The notes: a model not told the origin generated them from the letters alone. Numbered from the stretch's first letter, positions 13,637 to 26,075 are shown. The stretch is DNA of 64,000 nt from Ulota crispa (GCA_963920765.1 OY987244.1:27446358-27510357); one strand, 5' to 3'. A program made the numbers and translations.

Positions 13637-16600
13637 TGGGGAATGCTATTTTGTGAGCATAACTTTGTGAGCCGTCCACCGTCAACAAGAAATTTTTGCA
13701 AAAAATTCAAAAACCTATGACCATGGAAAAGTACCCCAAGACCGTGCACATATTTTCTTGCAAACGGGTCTGGTTGAATTACCATTTACAGGTGAAAACA
13801 CAAGAGCAAAATTTAACTTGACTAATTAAAATGAAGGAAATAAATTACTTGAAATACAAAAAGATCACAAAACAAAACAAAGTTTGATATGTGGATACTT
13901 GCAATTTAGAAATGAATTGTTGAATAATAAAAAAACCAAACTTACAATATGGATTAAGGAAACAATGAAGTCATATATTTGTAGATTCAAATCTATGAAA
14001 TTGACAAAGCAAAACAAATTAATTGAGATTATATGTAAATGTGCTATAAACAAAAATATCCTCAGTGCAAGAAATTGGAATAGTAAAAGAAAAGTACCAT
14101 GCAAAAAAAATTCAAATAGATAAGAATAGGAAATTAAACATGCATAGATGGGCACCTTTTAAAAACATATGAATCTCAAACCACAATGAAGTTCTCAATT
14201 TAGGGCTTTACTTTCATATTGCTTTAAGCAAGTTTAAAAAGGTCTTGCAAGAGTTCTCTTTTGTTGGATTTTTGGGACCAAAGCATGCAACATGCTGCAC
14301 CAATTCTAGAGGAATAAGAGTTGGCCACACTTGCTTGTTTAGAATATGTTTGACCTAGTCGATTGCCTTGTCGGGCCATGAATCTTGATGTAGCTACCCT
14401 GGTGTGCAGATGTAACTTTGTACAATAGTGACGACCTGCATGTGGAAGCTGCACTGTACAACATGATATTCTTGAAATGTCATCGTCATTCTAGGCAGAT
14501 AGAATTCTGCTTTACTTGTCAAAAGAAGTTTGATTGTTGTATCACTTGTTTGCCGTGGATGTGTTTTGGTTCAGCAAGAGTTTGCAGCTGGAGGACTCCT
14601 TACACATGAACGCAAAGCACATGGACAGATTCAAAGGTGCAATAGGGGCTTGTGTTGATATCATACTAGGCACGTGCTCTGGTTCTTGCACCTTGGAAGT
14701 TGGCATGAAAAATAGTCCTTGGCATTGTCTTTTGCAATGAAAACCCTCAAGCCATTGTCTTTCAACATGAGAGCATGTCAGAGCTATAGTTTTGCTCTAA
14801 TTTGAGACGACCTTGCTATACACAATTTGGAGTTGGCACTATTTGTAAAGGCTTTTGTGCTAAACAAATTTCTTGTTGTGTGCAAGTTGGACAAGGATTA
14901 TTTGCATTTCCAGGCAAAAAAATGGCTGTTGTCACATATTTATGCTAGAAAGAGATGGAATTTGGATGTTTCACCTAGTGGTGCACAGCATGGGCTACAA
15001 TATCACATTGTCTTTGGTTGGCCGGGACTGAAATGTTGAAGAATCATGCGTCAGGTTTTCAGACAAACAACATTTTGAGCATCTTCAAACCCTTGCAATA
15101 GCAAACTAATCTTGCATTGACCTCCCAAACTATACGTGTATTCTCCTGAAGTGCTTGCAAACACAAAATTAGTTGATGTCCTGCGCCTTCCAATGACAAC
15201 CATCAGTATCAAAGGATGAGTCTAACCGGCACGGGGCATCAACCTAGACTATCATTTCCCACAACAAAAATGACCCAAACCACCCACTCTAGAGACTATA
15301 AACCCAACCCCTGTGTTCGCAAATTTGGCCATGAATAGCAATGCATAAACACCATGAATGTGGCCTTGTCCAAACCCTTCACCATTGCCACTCAAGATCC
15401 TTGTTTTGTCTTGAAAATCATAGCTCTTAAATCTCACGTGGCTCCAAACTTGTGCCTTTGGCATCAAAGCTTATGTCCTACATCCAACAGTTGTCCCGCC
15501 GCTCACACCCTCCCTCTAGCATAGTCAAGAAAGTGTTGCACCCCTTTTTACAAACTTGCAATTCCTGCCATTCTAGGAACCTGTCAAACAACATCATAAA
15601 ACCTCTTCCCTTCAAAATTCAAAGTCCTCCTTTTCTAGAAATTCCCAAAAATTAATAATCTCCCTCGTCATTCAAAGGCAACCTTCGGTGCCGAAGCTTA
15701 GGTCTCGGTGACCAAAATCAACAACAATGCCAAGCAATACCCCTTTGTCATAGCCAAAAAAAAGCATGGGACCCAAAAAATTCCCTTACCCATAGCTAGT
15801 GCACCTTAACACAAGCTGCGTTTATAACAATAGAACCCAAATACCATGATCAAATCGCTCAAATTCTAACTCCAAAGTCAACTTTTGCAATGACAACCCA
15901 GAATTTGTTACTGCCCCTTGCGATTCAAGCACAACCTTTAGGGCCGAAGCTTAGGTCCCAGTGGCCACAAGCTTCAAGACAGCTAAGAGAAACCCTCCTT
16001 GATGTGGCCAAAATATCCACCGAACAAACAAAAAATCCTTGCCTGAGCAAGTGCACATTGACAGGAATCGCTAAAACAACATCAAGACACCAATTCCCTC
16101 GCAAAACCCCTTTCTCTTGACCTTGAAGGTCTCTTATCACTCAAATCCCTACAATTTGTCAATGGAGGTGGACCTCCAAACCCAGCCTTCTGTGACAAAG
16201 CTTATGTTTTGGGGGCCCAAAGCATTGACAAAATTGCTCAAACACTTTTTGCAATGGTCAAGAAATACCAAGCAACCAATGACAATTCCATTATTTCCTA
16301 CCAGCACAATATGACACAAGCTGTCAACACACTTGCAGCATATGACTACCCTTGTAAAACCCCGCGTATTTGACCATCAAGATCCCCCTTCCCATTTGTA
16401 ACTTGAGACCCGTCAATGACCTGCGCTCTCAAACGCATTGCCTTCGGTGCCGAAGCTTAGGTCATGGCGACCAAAAGCATTGAGAAAGGCATGCTAAACC
16501 CATCTTGCCAAGGCTTAAAACAAACACATGACCAACCAACGCAATTTCCATCGCCCTCAACTTGGCGCACCTTGGCATGAACTGCAACCTCACGAGCAGC

Positions 16601-19063
16601 ACAAAACAACCTTGCAAAGCACCTTGCTCTCAACATGTAAGGAATTTTTTCACTCGCAAAAACAGAAACTCAATTTTGGATAACTTTAATTTTGACAAAG
16701 CAGTAGGATTGTCTAATCCAATTTGTTTTTGGATTTACTCTATGGACTGTTTCAAAATGGCAAAACGTTCTAAACTGGACCCGCAGAAAACTCACTTGAA
16801 GTCGTAGCCGTTCGGAAGAAAACTACAATCGTGCAAGACAAGAGGATCTAGAATCGACACAACATAGTTTTTGGCAATGCTTCCAAGCCCTCCAGGCAAA
16901 TGCTTCGGCACCGAAGCATCATACACGGCAGCAAAAAGCATCGAGTTCTTCCTAACTTACACATTTCTTCAGTCACTTTCTAGTCCAAAATAAACAAAAT
17001 TTGTAAAGAAAGGCCTGCCTCTTGAGCCAGCTTTTTAACCTCGGCTCTCTGACCTGTTCTTGGGTTAGCATTTTGGCCCTCTTTTCGGTCCTCCATTTGG
17101 CCTACTTTTGGAATCTTTACATGTTACTTTGTCATTCTTTGCTGCTATTTTGGAAGAACAAAAAGAGCTTGGTTCTCTTTTAACCCCTTATCCAACTTTG
17201 ATACATCTATTGCAAAACCCCTAATCAAAAGCATAACGGATCTCAAATGCAGGCAAAATAGTTGAATAAAGGCTTGTAGGACTTGTAAAATGTTTTGTGA
17301 AATGAGACTTTAACTCCTGAGTGCCAATGTCATATTTAGCAAAATTAGGGTTTTGGGAGACTTACAATTTTGATGCATTGTATCTCAGTCAATCAAATAA
17401 TTCACAAAATGTGATCATTGATAGTGGAACAGCTACTTAGAAAATGTTTCACAAATTTTGGGAACAAATGATTGTGGAAGACGGAAGATTATAATATTTG
17501 ATCAAACATGTGATGACAAATTTTCTTTTTTTTGATAGATAGTTGCTATTTAATGATTTTTACCATATTCTATAAGCCTTTTATTTATCTCAATTTTTCT
17601 GAGTAGCAAAATTAGATGTGAATGCACACATTAGTAAATTATTGAAGATTTTACTTCTTTGTATGTTAAGGTTTAGGGCTCCAATTTGCTATTGCATGAA
17701 AAAAAATGACCAGCACAATTTGTGAGGGTTGCCCCAACAAAGGTTGCCCTGACAAGGGTTTAGAACGTGCTTGATCCCTTTTTGGCAAACTTTGTGCTGC
17801 CAAAAAGCATATGCAAGGAAGCTTGCAATGAGTATTGATTAGTTGTAGCTTGTAAGACATTGTTGACCACCATGCCATGTATGGTGTTTCACCCAATTAA
17901 GACTCTTGAAACACTTGTATAAGCTTTGGCTTGCCTTGCCATTTCTCTACTTGCATGGACCATTTGAATGCCTTGATAGTTGCAGTTTATAGCAAAATCA
18001 AAAATTAGATCCAATTCTTCAAATATGCATGTGAAATTGTGTGAGGACCATTTTGATCCTTTGGGGTGTTCAGGGGTTAGTCAAAACATTGCCTTCAATA
18101 CATGAGATACATGGAATAATTGTGAATTAGACCAAAATCCAATTTAGAAAGTTGAGCCTTATTAGAGTTCTCTAATTCAAGTTAAAATCATTTAAATGTT
18201 TACTTTGTAAAGAATTTTGAGGGTTGTTGTTTTCACCAAATCTTATCAAATGCCAAGTTTTTGGAAGAATATTATGTACCTTTTTCAACTACATGGGACC
18301 ATCAAAACATTAAATGTTATTAAATATGTTATTAATTTTGTGAGTTTTACTTTGATTTACTACAATGTCAATGTGTGCTCCTAGCATTTCTAAAGACGTA
18401 TAGTACTTCTTACATTTGTATTGTTATGTTAATTTATTGGAGCCACTAATGCAATGGTATTCAATAAGAAAAATTTTAATTTCTAAAATATGTAAATTCT
18501 AAGCCTAATGGACTGAACAAAGATTATTTAAATTGCTTGAATGGATATTGAAATTTTCTAATATTTTCAATGAAAGTATTGAATTTGAGAAAGTGCATTG
18601 TTGGACATTCTTGCAGGAAGTGATTATATCATTGCTAGTTAGCTAAACTACATAATCTATTTACACACTTAATGAATTTTATCATTGCATTTGTCATTGA
18701 ATGTTGCACATATGTTTGCTTCCTTGTTTGATAGTTTCTAATTTACAAGATGGAAGTTACTTCATGTATAACTAGTTCAAGGCACCATCTTATACCTAGA
18801 TTTTCATTTTTTAAAGTGTATTTGCAATTTTGTCCATGGTTATAGGCTCCAATCTTTCACGGTCTTAGGCATTTTTTTTTCAACATTAGAATTTTGGTAT
18901 TTTAAATACTTGTTTATTCAAAATATTTGAATTGTTTTTTTGGAATATTCATAATTTTTGTGGAATTTTCATAGATTTTGAACTCAAAATTTTTCCCTAC
19001 TCACAGAATCTTGGCTCAAGACTCACGGCTCACCATTTTGTGCTCACCAAATAGCGCCTCCCA
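13637..19063. mobile_element. 5.4-kb element with 8-bp target duplication (hAT-like, or MULE-like), no transposase seen
   Basis: The element interrupts FB2. CTCATACA at 13629-13636 is repeated at 19064-19071. Its ends pair imperfectly: left TGGGGAATGCTATTTTGTGA, right (reversed) TGGGAGGCGCTATTTGGTGA. Further in, GTGAGCCGT recurs on both ends. An 8-bp duplication suits hAT elements; a 9-bp reading (ACTCATACA) would suit Mutator-like elements. About 14.2-17.0 kb is more GC-rich than the surroundings, but no ORF exceeds about 96 codons and none shows transposase motifs. It is therefore probably a non-autonomous derivative. Confidence 0.7.
15680..16960. repeat. Degenerate repeat of about 250 bp inside the 5.4-kb element
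   Basis: A landmark close to ccgaagcttaggtc with a following accaaaa or gccacaa recurs near 15690, 15935 and 16445, with weaker versions near 16195 (caaagcttatg) and 16905 (ggcaccgaagcatc). Spacing is close to 245-255 bp between the first four. The units are strongly diverged. Confidence 0.45.
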
Positions 19064-19539
19064 CTCATACATTGTGATTAAATTTGTACCTTTAAACATG
19101 ATGATATGTTTCATTTTGCCAAAAACTAATTTCCATTAAGAAATATGTACTTCACTAAATTTGGTCATAATCACTCTGACATTAAAATCTCTACTAAAGG
19201 AATATTGAATTTTTTTGGAAATGTTTGTTTGAAAGGAAGATGTGCGTATGGATGTCTCCTACATATCCATGCAATCAAATCTCAAAAATTCATCACCACT
19301 ATTCATTAAATCAACTTTCTTGTAAAACCATGATTTTGACACAAAACCATTTACCAAAAATAGGATTTTGGGTTTTAGTAACTGAAATTTGATATGCTTG
19401 ATCAAGATTGCATGAGGATCGCATATTAAAAAATGTGAGAATAAAATGTCAGTTATATTCTTTGTTATACATAGTTATACATACCTCTTTGGATGCCATA
19501 AAAGGGTGTTATGTACTCTTTCTTTTGGGTATTGTACAA

Positions 19540-20090
19540 TACAGTACCCTAAAGAAAGAATACGTAAGTCCCTCTTATGGAATTCAAAGAAGTTTGTACT
19601 ATAAATAAATTATTTTTTGGCAAAAAAAACATATCATCATGTTCAAAGGTACAAACCTAATCACAATGTATGAGTCAAACAACAAAAACTAATTTCCACA
19701 AAGAAATATGTATTTTACTAAATTTGGTCATGATCACCCTGACATTAAAATCTTTATAGAGGGAATTTAGAAGCTTTTTGGAAATGTTTGTTTGGAAGAA
19801 AGATGTGCATATGGATGTCTCCTACATATCCATGCTATCCAATCTCAAAAATTCATCACCACTATTTGTAAATCAACTTTCTTGTAAAACCATGATTTTG
19901 ACACAAATTTTTTTTTCCAAAAATAGGATTTTGGGTTTTAGTAACTGAAATTTGATATGCTTGATCAAGACTGCATGAGGATTGCATATTTAAAAATGTG
20001 GGAATGAAATGTCAGTTTTATTCTTTGTTATACGTACTTCTTTGGATGCCATAAAAGGGTATTATGTACTCTTTCTTTTGGGTACTGTGC
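19540..20090. mobile_element. Partial foldback unit related to FB2
   Basis: It begins with TACAGTACCCTAAAGAAAG and ends with GGGTACTGTG. From about 19620 it is a direct-orientation relative of the FB2 right arm (19080-19536), sharing ttggtcatgatcacc, ggatgtctcctacatatcc, ttcatcaccactatt and ggatgccataaaagggt. Only one full arm and a short piece of the other end remain, so it is an internal deletion derivative. Confidence 0.65.
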
Positions 20091-20094
20091 TGTA

Positions 20095-20851
20095 CAGTGG
20101 CCTACAAACTAGTTTTGTTCACCATGTTTTACATTTCAAAAATCTTGGCATTTTAGAATAAAATTATCATTTTTAGAATCTTGAATCACTAGCCTCTAAC
20201 TCTTACTCAATCCCAATCAAGCATACCAAATTTTGAGTTTCAAAACCAAAACATTTTACATAGTTTACATGATTTTACATGATAAATGAGTTAAAAAAAT
20301 TGGTGATGAATTTTTGAAATTTGATTGCATGGGTATGTAGGAAACATCTATACACGCATCTTTCCTTCTAACAAGCATCTCCAAAAAAATTTAAATACTT
20401 ATACAACATAATTAGACTTGGATCTTTGAGCATAATGATATGGTTATTTTGCCAAAATAAAGTTAAATATACGTAATATCTAATTTACAATATTTGATCA
20501 TGATCACTCCAACATTAAAATTTACATAGAAGAAATTTTAAATTTTCTTGGAGATGCTTGTTAGAAATAAAGATGTGTATATGGATATTTCCTACATACC
20601 CATGTGATCAAATTTCAAAAATTCATCACCAATTTTTTAAAATCATTTATCATGTAATACTATGAATATTATGTAAAAAAATGCACCAAAAATAGGGTTT
20701 TGGTTTTTGACACTCAAAATCTGGTACGCTTGATTGGGATTAAGAGTTAGAGGCTAGTGATACAAGATTCTAAAAATGATAATTTTATTCTAAAATGCCA
20801 AGGTTTTTGAAATGCAAAACATGGTGAACAAAACTAGTTTGTAGGCCACTA
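20095..20851. mobile_element. Foldback element FB3 flanked by TA
   Basis: The ends CAGTGGCCTACAAACTAG and its inverted copy CTAGTTTGTAGGCCACTA lie between TA at 20093-20094 and TA at 20852-20853. The arms share ttggtgatgaatttttgaaa, gattgcatgggtatgtagg and acaagcatctcc. TACAGT-type ends with a TA duplication suggest Tc1/mariner mobilisation. It abuts FB4 through a single shared TA. Confidence 0.8.
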
Positions 20852-20853
20852 TA

Positions 20854-21730
20854 TAGTGAGGGGACAAAAAGATTGGAAACACCTTGTTATGCCATTCAAA
20901 GAATTTTGCCAAACATATAGAGGAAAATTGACATTTTCTTGTCTTGCATCATTAGTGTTTAAATTTTATGCAACCCCCATCAAGCATACCAAAATTCAAT
21001 TTGTAAAAATCAAAACCCTATATTTGGTGAATGATTTTATATAAAATTCACAGTTTTACATGACAATTAATTTAAAAACATTGGTGATGAATTTTTGAGG
21101 TTGCATTGCATGGATATGTAAGAAACATCCATACACACATCTATCCTTCCAACAAGCATTTGCAAAAAGCTTCAAAATTCCTTCTATATAGAATTTTAAT
21201 GTTGGGATAATTATGACCAAATTTTATAAAATAGATATAATTACATGGTAATCAGATTTTGGCAAATTAAACATATCTTTGTGCTCAAGATTAAAAACTT
21301 AATCATAATGGACAAGTCAAATTGCAAAATATGATTACCATGTAATTACATCTATTTTATAAAATTTGGTCATAATTATCCCAACATTAAAATTCTATAT
21401 AGAAGGAATTTTGAAGCTTTTTGTAGATGCTTATTGGAAGGATAGATGTGTGTACGGATGTTTCTTACATATCCATGCAATGCAACCTCAAAAATTCATC
21501 ACCAATGTTTTTAAATTAATTATCATGTAAAACTGTGAATTTTATATAAAATCATTCACCAAATATAGGGTTTTGATTTTTAGGAATTGAATTTGGTATG
21601 CTTGATGGGGGTTGCATAAAATTTAAACACTAATGATGTAAGACAAGAAAATGTCAATTTTCCTCTATATGTTTGGCAAAGTTCTTTGAATGACATAACA
21701 AGGCATTCCTAATCTTTTTGTCCCCCACTA
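20854..21730. mobile_element. Foldback element FB4 flanked by TA
   Basis: An 877-bp near-perfect palindrome. The left end is TAGTGAGGGGACAAAAAGAT and the right end is its counterpart CTTTTTGTCCCCCACTA, between TA at 20852-20853 and TA at 21731-21732. The arms agree over most of 400 bp, including ggtgatgaatttttgaggtt and tagaattttaatgttgggat. It is the best-preserved foldback in the cluster, and a transcript would form a very long hairpin. Confidence 0.85.
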
Positions 21731-22081
21731 TACATTTGGAGCTTTTGAGGCAAAATAAATTATGCACTAGGAAGGTCTCAGAAAAGGTTTTTATTTTTGC
21801 AAGTTGTTTTTTTTCTATCTCTTAATGAACTAATTCAAAACTTTGCATTAAAATTATAAAACATTCAATGATCCAATCAATCACATAATTGAAGAATAGA
21901 CAAAAGTTGTCTTCTAAACATACTTGAATGTACATCCATTCCATTCAACTCCCACAAAAAAAGTTAAAATTATCCAACCTCCATACTTTGAGAGCTGGTA
22001 ATTTTATGTGAGAAATTTCTAGCCCTGCTCAATAAAATCATGTGTGATTACAACCATCTGATCCTTTTTCCCAGAATTTAA

Positions 22082-22303
22082 CCCTTGAAGGGCCCAAATG
22101 CCCTTTGCGACCATATGTATGACCGTATGTATAGACGTATTTGAGTTACTCTGAGGACTTTGCAAAAAAATTATGCACTCACCATCATACAACCCTTCAA
22201 TATGTATGATTGTAATACTTAATTTTTAGCTAATTTAAACTTTTGTGTATTGATTGCAACCGTATTTGGTATTGTATCTCCACAGCCCAAGGGCCCTTCA
22301 GGG
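22082..22303. mobile_element. TTAA-flanked MITE, short subfamily, copy B
   Basis: A 222-bp element with ends CCCTTGAAGGGCCC and GGGCCCTTCAGGG, between TTTAA at 22077-22081 and TTTAA at 22304-22308. It shares accatatgtatg, gtatgattgt and gccctttgcgac with the 225-bp element at 57299-57523. Confidence 0.7.
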
Positions 22304-22525
22304 TTTAAAACAATGCAGTCTTCACTCCCTGAGTCTTCACTCCCTGCAGGAAGGCTTGGGGTACTACACATTCTTGTTTGTGGGCCAAGGTGTAAAAATT
22401 GAGCTTTCTTTACAATTTAAAAAGTGAAAATTAGGAATTTGCCACTATTCTATAGTTGGTCAATTTTAATCATGTCTAAGGTTCTAAACTAAATTAAAGT
22501 CTTTGAAGTCTGCAATCTCTGGGGA

Positions 22526-22545
22526 GAGGGGGGGGGGGGGGGGGT
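22526..22545 (+). repeat. Poly-G tract
   Basis: A G-run of about 20 bases after ggggagag. It is low complexity only. Confidence 0.8.
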
Positions 22546-22741
22546 TCTTTAATGTTTTATGCTTTATGCCATATGAAAAAGTTGAGCCTTTCCACCTTGC
22601 CCCCGTAAATATGTTTGTGCAAAATGCTTGGTATCCTGTACACACATGTTTGCGGGGCCAAGGTGGAAAAGTTTCATTTTTTTACGTTTAGAAATTTTTC
22701 ATCAGAAGGTCAAATTTTGGCAATTTTGAATTTATGTTTAA

Positions 22742-23110
22742 TCCTTAAATCGAAGCGGATGGTTTCCGTCCACTCACTGAGAAAAAACACTTTCATGGTT
22801 GGAAAAAAAGTTTTTTTCATTCGTTTTTTTTTTCAAAAGTGGTCATGGAGAAGTGCCCCATTATGAAATATCAAAAATAGACTTATAGATTACCCCCATA
22901 TTTTATGAACTCTAATTTGTGAGAAGATTGACAACCGTGGTTGAAGGTTCCTTGCTGCCCTAGTTACAAATTTTGTGAGGGCAGCTAGCACTATTGACTT
23001 TTGGAACTTCCAAAATAATACTATAATATGTGGGCAGTACTGTAGAATCATTGTTCACTCAAAAACACTGTTGCAGGGCAAGCACGGTGACCACCCCCAA
23101 CGTTTAGGGG
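22742..23110. mobile_element. TTAA-flanked MITE, long subfamily, copy C
   Basis: A 369-bp element between TTAA at 22738-22741 and TTAA at 23111-23114. Its ends are TCCTTAAATCG and AACGTTTAGGGG. It is homologous to the element at 11655-12014 in opposite orientation (caccgtgcttgccct, ttccaaaagtcaa, gctgccctcac on the minus strand). Confidence 0.65.
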
Positions 23111-23220
23111 TTAAATTCACAAATCTCAATTTAGTCTAGAACTGCAAAATGATATAGTAATGCCCAACTACAATATAGGGGCAAATTCTTACATTTTACG
23201 CTTGTTTGTATAAAAATTTA

Positions 23221-23542
23221 CACTAAATGTTGCATTTAGGTTACCTTAACTCAATAGTTAAGTTGCCTCAACAATTAGGGTGCCTTATTTTGAAAAGTTA
23301 CCTCATGACTCATTGCTTGTTCACATGGAAGCTCATATAATTTTCTAGATACTAGGACTTCACATGGTTTACTGCTTGATTACTGCTAGCTTGTTTTTCC
23401 TCAACTTTGTTAATGTTGCAAAGCCCTTTAAAAGAATTTAATTGTAATAATTGTTGATCAAAAATACTATAGTATCAATAAGAATTTACATAGTGTAAAA
23501 GGTCAAAAATTAGAGTGAGAAACCTAAACGCAATATTTAATG
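23221..23542. mobile_element. MITE family with CACTAAAT-type ends, copy 1
   Basis: The left end CACTAAATGTTGCATTTAGG pairs with the right end CCTAAACGCAATATTTAATG. The same element, about 270-320 bp long, occurs at 29650-29921, 35660-35976 and 45619-45914. All share ttaggttgcct, a ttacctcatgactcatt-like block and a central ataattattgac-like block. I could not fix a target duplication. Confidence 0.7.
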
Positions 23543-23992
23543 TAGCTTTTGGCCCCAGAAAGACGTATGTGCAATATAGCAAGCAAGTGCAGAATACCAA
23601 GCCCTCAGGGAAATATGATGAGCATTCATTTACTGATGCTGGCAAGTGTCCACAATCCAGCTGGAGCACTGACCTTAGCATGTGGCCAGTAGCCTTGCAG
23701 CCAATCGCCTGGCATTTAGCGTTCATTCTAACTTATTACTTTCTTTTGCCAGATTGGTACTGGACCGTATTGCTGCACTGTACTGTATTCAGGGATACCT
23801 CAATACACCCTGTAAAGTGTAAACACCCCTTGCATACCATGACTGATAAGAGATTGGAATGTGAAAATTCCATTTTTATATGCTTTGAAAATATCATTGT
23901 GAAAACGTAAGAGCCTATCCAGCGTTGCACTTCAAATCTAACACTCAATTACACTTTTGAAGGGGCCTCAAAATTCTTGTTCTTCACCCTTA

Positions 23993-24470
23993 GAGCATCT
24001 CTTGCAACCAAAGAATTTTTTGTTGAAGTCAACATAAATTACATGATGTTTTCTTGCTTCTAATGTAAAAAATTGCGTTGCACAACACAAATTTTTGCGT
24101 TAGAAGCAAGAAAACATTATGTAGTTTATGTTGGTTTCAACAAAGTTTTCTTTTGGTGAATTACTCAGGTCCCTTCAATTCCTCTTTGTCTGTTTAAGAC
24201 ATGGTTTAAGAGGGGATGGCCACTTGTATCCCCAATAGTGCAACCCGCTAAGTATCGTGACAATTGATCACAAGTCAAGAAACTTCCAAAAGCAATAAAT
24301 TAAGCTATAACAACAAAAAAGAAGAAGCTTGTAGAGGGTTTAGAGACCCCTTCAAATATGGCTTATTTGGAGGGGGAAGGTAAATGCAGAGGTTGACCCA
24401 TGCTAGAATTGGTTGCTTTTCATCCAAATGTTAGAGGGGCTGGACATTTGGAAGGTTGTAGGAGATGCTC
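23993..24470. mobile_element. MITE with GAGCATCTC ends and an internal hairpin
   Basis: The ends are GAGCATCTCTTGCAACC and GGTTGTAGGAGATGCTC, flanked by TTA on the left and TCA on the right, which fits a 3-bp TNA-type (PIF/Harbinger-like) duplication that has since mutated. A hairpin at about 24005-24160 (cataaattacatgatgttttcttgcttctaa paired with its complement) is nested inside. Confidence 0.55.
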
Positions 24471-24474
24471 TCAC

Positions 24475-24615
24475 TCTTCAAACATGTCTCTTGCACTTCA
24501 AACAGGTCCCATGAATAGTCATTTGACCATTCACCAAGGGGAATATAAAATAAACCTCACTAAACTTAGGATGAATAGTGTTTTGAAGGTCCATTGCTTG
24601 ACACACTAGGATGGA
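24475..24615. repeat. Dispersed repeat, also at about 27720-27910 and 30070-30300
   Basis: Words such as gacacactaggatgga, tcaaatgactattc (in either orientation), aaacatgtctcttgcactt and actaaacttaggatgaatag recur here and, reversed, at the two other places. It is probably a fragment of a MITE of the GAGCATCTC group. No coding content. Confidence 0.5.
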
Positions 24616-24704
24616 GTGGCATGAGAGAATTTTGAGGGATTTGGAGCACTTATCATCCTTATGATGGTAACAATGGCAATGCTCTTAGGGTATCATGAAT
24701 TTAA

Positions 24705-25166
24705 CACTAGGAACAACCCAACAAAAAAACTACTATTTTTTGACTGGTGTGTAATTAGAATGTGAGATTATTATCATTGGAAGCGTATACAGATACTCTT
24801 CAAATAAACAAAATAACATATGATATTGGAAATTGGAAAATCAAGATATTGCCCATCAAAAATTAGCTAAAGGACAAACAGCATGGGAAATCAAGATTTA
24901 GAGGGGAATCTATGATAATGGCACACCAAATTTTCAAAATTTGGTGAGCCATTACCTTGGATTTTCTTTCTTAGGCATGTTTGCCGTGCTGTTTGTCCTT
25001 TAGCTAAGTTTTGGTAGACAAAATCTTGATTGTCCAATTTTCAATATCACTAGTTATTTCAATTATTTGAAGAGTTTTTGTATACGCTTCCAATGATAGT
25101 AATCCCACATTCTAATTACACACTAGTAAAAAAAATAGTGGTCTTTTTGCCGGGTCATTCCTAGTA
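24705..25166. mobile_element. Foldback element with CACTAGGAA-type ends
   Basis: The left arm (cactaggaacaaccc, actactattttttgactgg, tgtaattagaatgtgagatt, attggaagcgtatac) is repeated inverted on the right up to gggtcattcctagta. The inner arms meet near 24945 (caaattttcaaaatttgg). It has no ORF. The ends resemble CACTA-type termini, but no clean 3-bp duplication was found. Confidence 0.65.
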
Positions 25167-25186
25167 CTGGATTGATGATGCCTTTA

Positions 25187-25723
25187 GGGCATCTATAATG
25201 GCACCAAGAAAAACCCCAGCAATGGTCTCGGCAACGCAATCTGATCTTTTAATAGACACTGAATTTGACCATAATTTTTTAGTGATTTGAAGGGTATTGA
25301 AAATATTATTGTGAAAATGTAATAATATTTGGGTTTGGACATTGACTAACTTAGATATATCCCATCAAGTGTTAGCTAACTTCCAAAACACTTAGAGGCC
25401 CCTCCAATTCGAGCCTAAATAAGGAAATTTTTATAAAGGGGTTGGTAAATTGCCAACCATTTACTAAACCCCTTTACAAAAATTTCCTTATTTAGGCTTG
25501 ATTTGGAGGGACCTCTAAGTGTTTTGGAAGTTAGCTAACACTTGATGGGATATATCTAAGTTAGTCAATGTCCAAACCCAAATATTATTACATTTTCACA
25601 ATAATATTTTCAATACCCTTCAAATCACTAAAAAATTATGGTCAAATTCAATGTCTATTAAAAGATCAAATTGCGTTGCCGGGACCGTTGCCAAGGTTTT
25701 TCTAGATGCCGTTACAAATGCCC
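25187..25723. mobile_element. PIF/Harbinger-type long-palindrome MITE flanked by TTA
   Basis: A 537-bp near-perfect palindrome whose ends are GGGCATCTATAATGG and (reversed) GGGCATTTGTAACGG. It is flanked by TTA at 25184-25186 and TTA at 25724-25726, which is diagnostic of PIF/Harbinger. The arms share ttagctaacttccaaaacac, agcctaaataaggaaattt and gactaacttagatatatccc, words also found in the palindrome at 30711-31224. Confidence 0.85.
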
Positions 25724-26075
25724 TTATCTCTGAAAGGGCCATGCACTGCAAACAAATTCAACAACGTTTGTATTGTGGAATACATTTTGCAACAACAGGG
25801 GGCTTCAAACATAACCTGAAATACGTGAGTCACCTAGAGAGTCATGTTCGTGAGTTCACTGGTGAAAGTTGGCGTGACTCATGCCTGAAGTTCCCTCCTA
25901 ACGTGATTCACGTTAGGACCAAATTCCACAAACTCACGTTAACATTGTTTGCTTCTCACCGTCCATGACCTGTGAGTGGTGTGTGAGTTTTGCAATTTGG
26001 AGAAGCTAGCAGGAATAGGGTCTTGCAACAGATCACCGAAGCTCCAGCAATTTCTAGAGTCAGTTTAAGAATGAA

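Larger units (their letters stand above)
13204..19536. mobile_element. Long foldback element FB2, split by a 5.4-kb insertion
   Basis: The left arm 13204-13636 and right arm 19072-19536 are reverse complements. They share cccaaaagaaagagtac, ttttatggcatccaaagagg, atcatggttttacaagaaag, gtggtgatgaatttttgag and ggagacatccata. Removing the inserted 13637-19063 segment and one 8-bp duplicate restores a continuous foldback of about 0.9 kb. The ends, TACAATACCC and GGGTATTGTA, resemble those of the neighbouring unit (TACAGTACCC). Confidence 0.8.

Noticed and set aside
14224..16310. Several 60-80 codon ORFs in the 5.4-kb element as transposase exons
   Set aside because: None shows DDE/D, hAT dimerisation or zinc-finger motifs, and frames lie on both strands without plausible splice links.
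13637..19063. LTR retrotransposon between inverted arms
   Set aside because: No direct LTRs, no TG...CA ends, no primer-binding site and no gag-pol; the flanking arms are inverted foldback arms.
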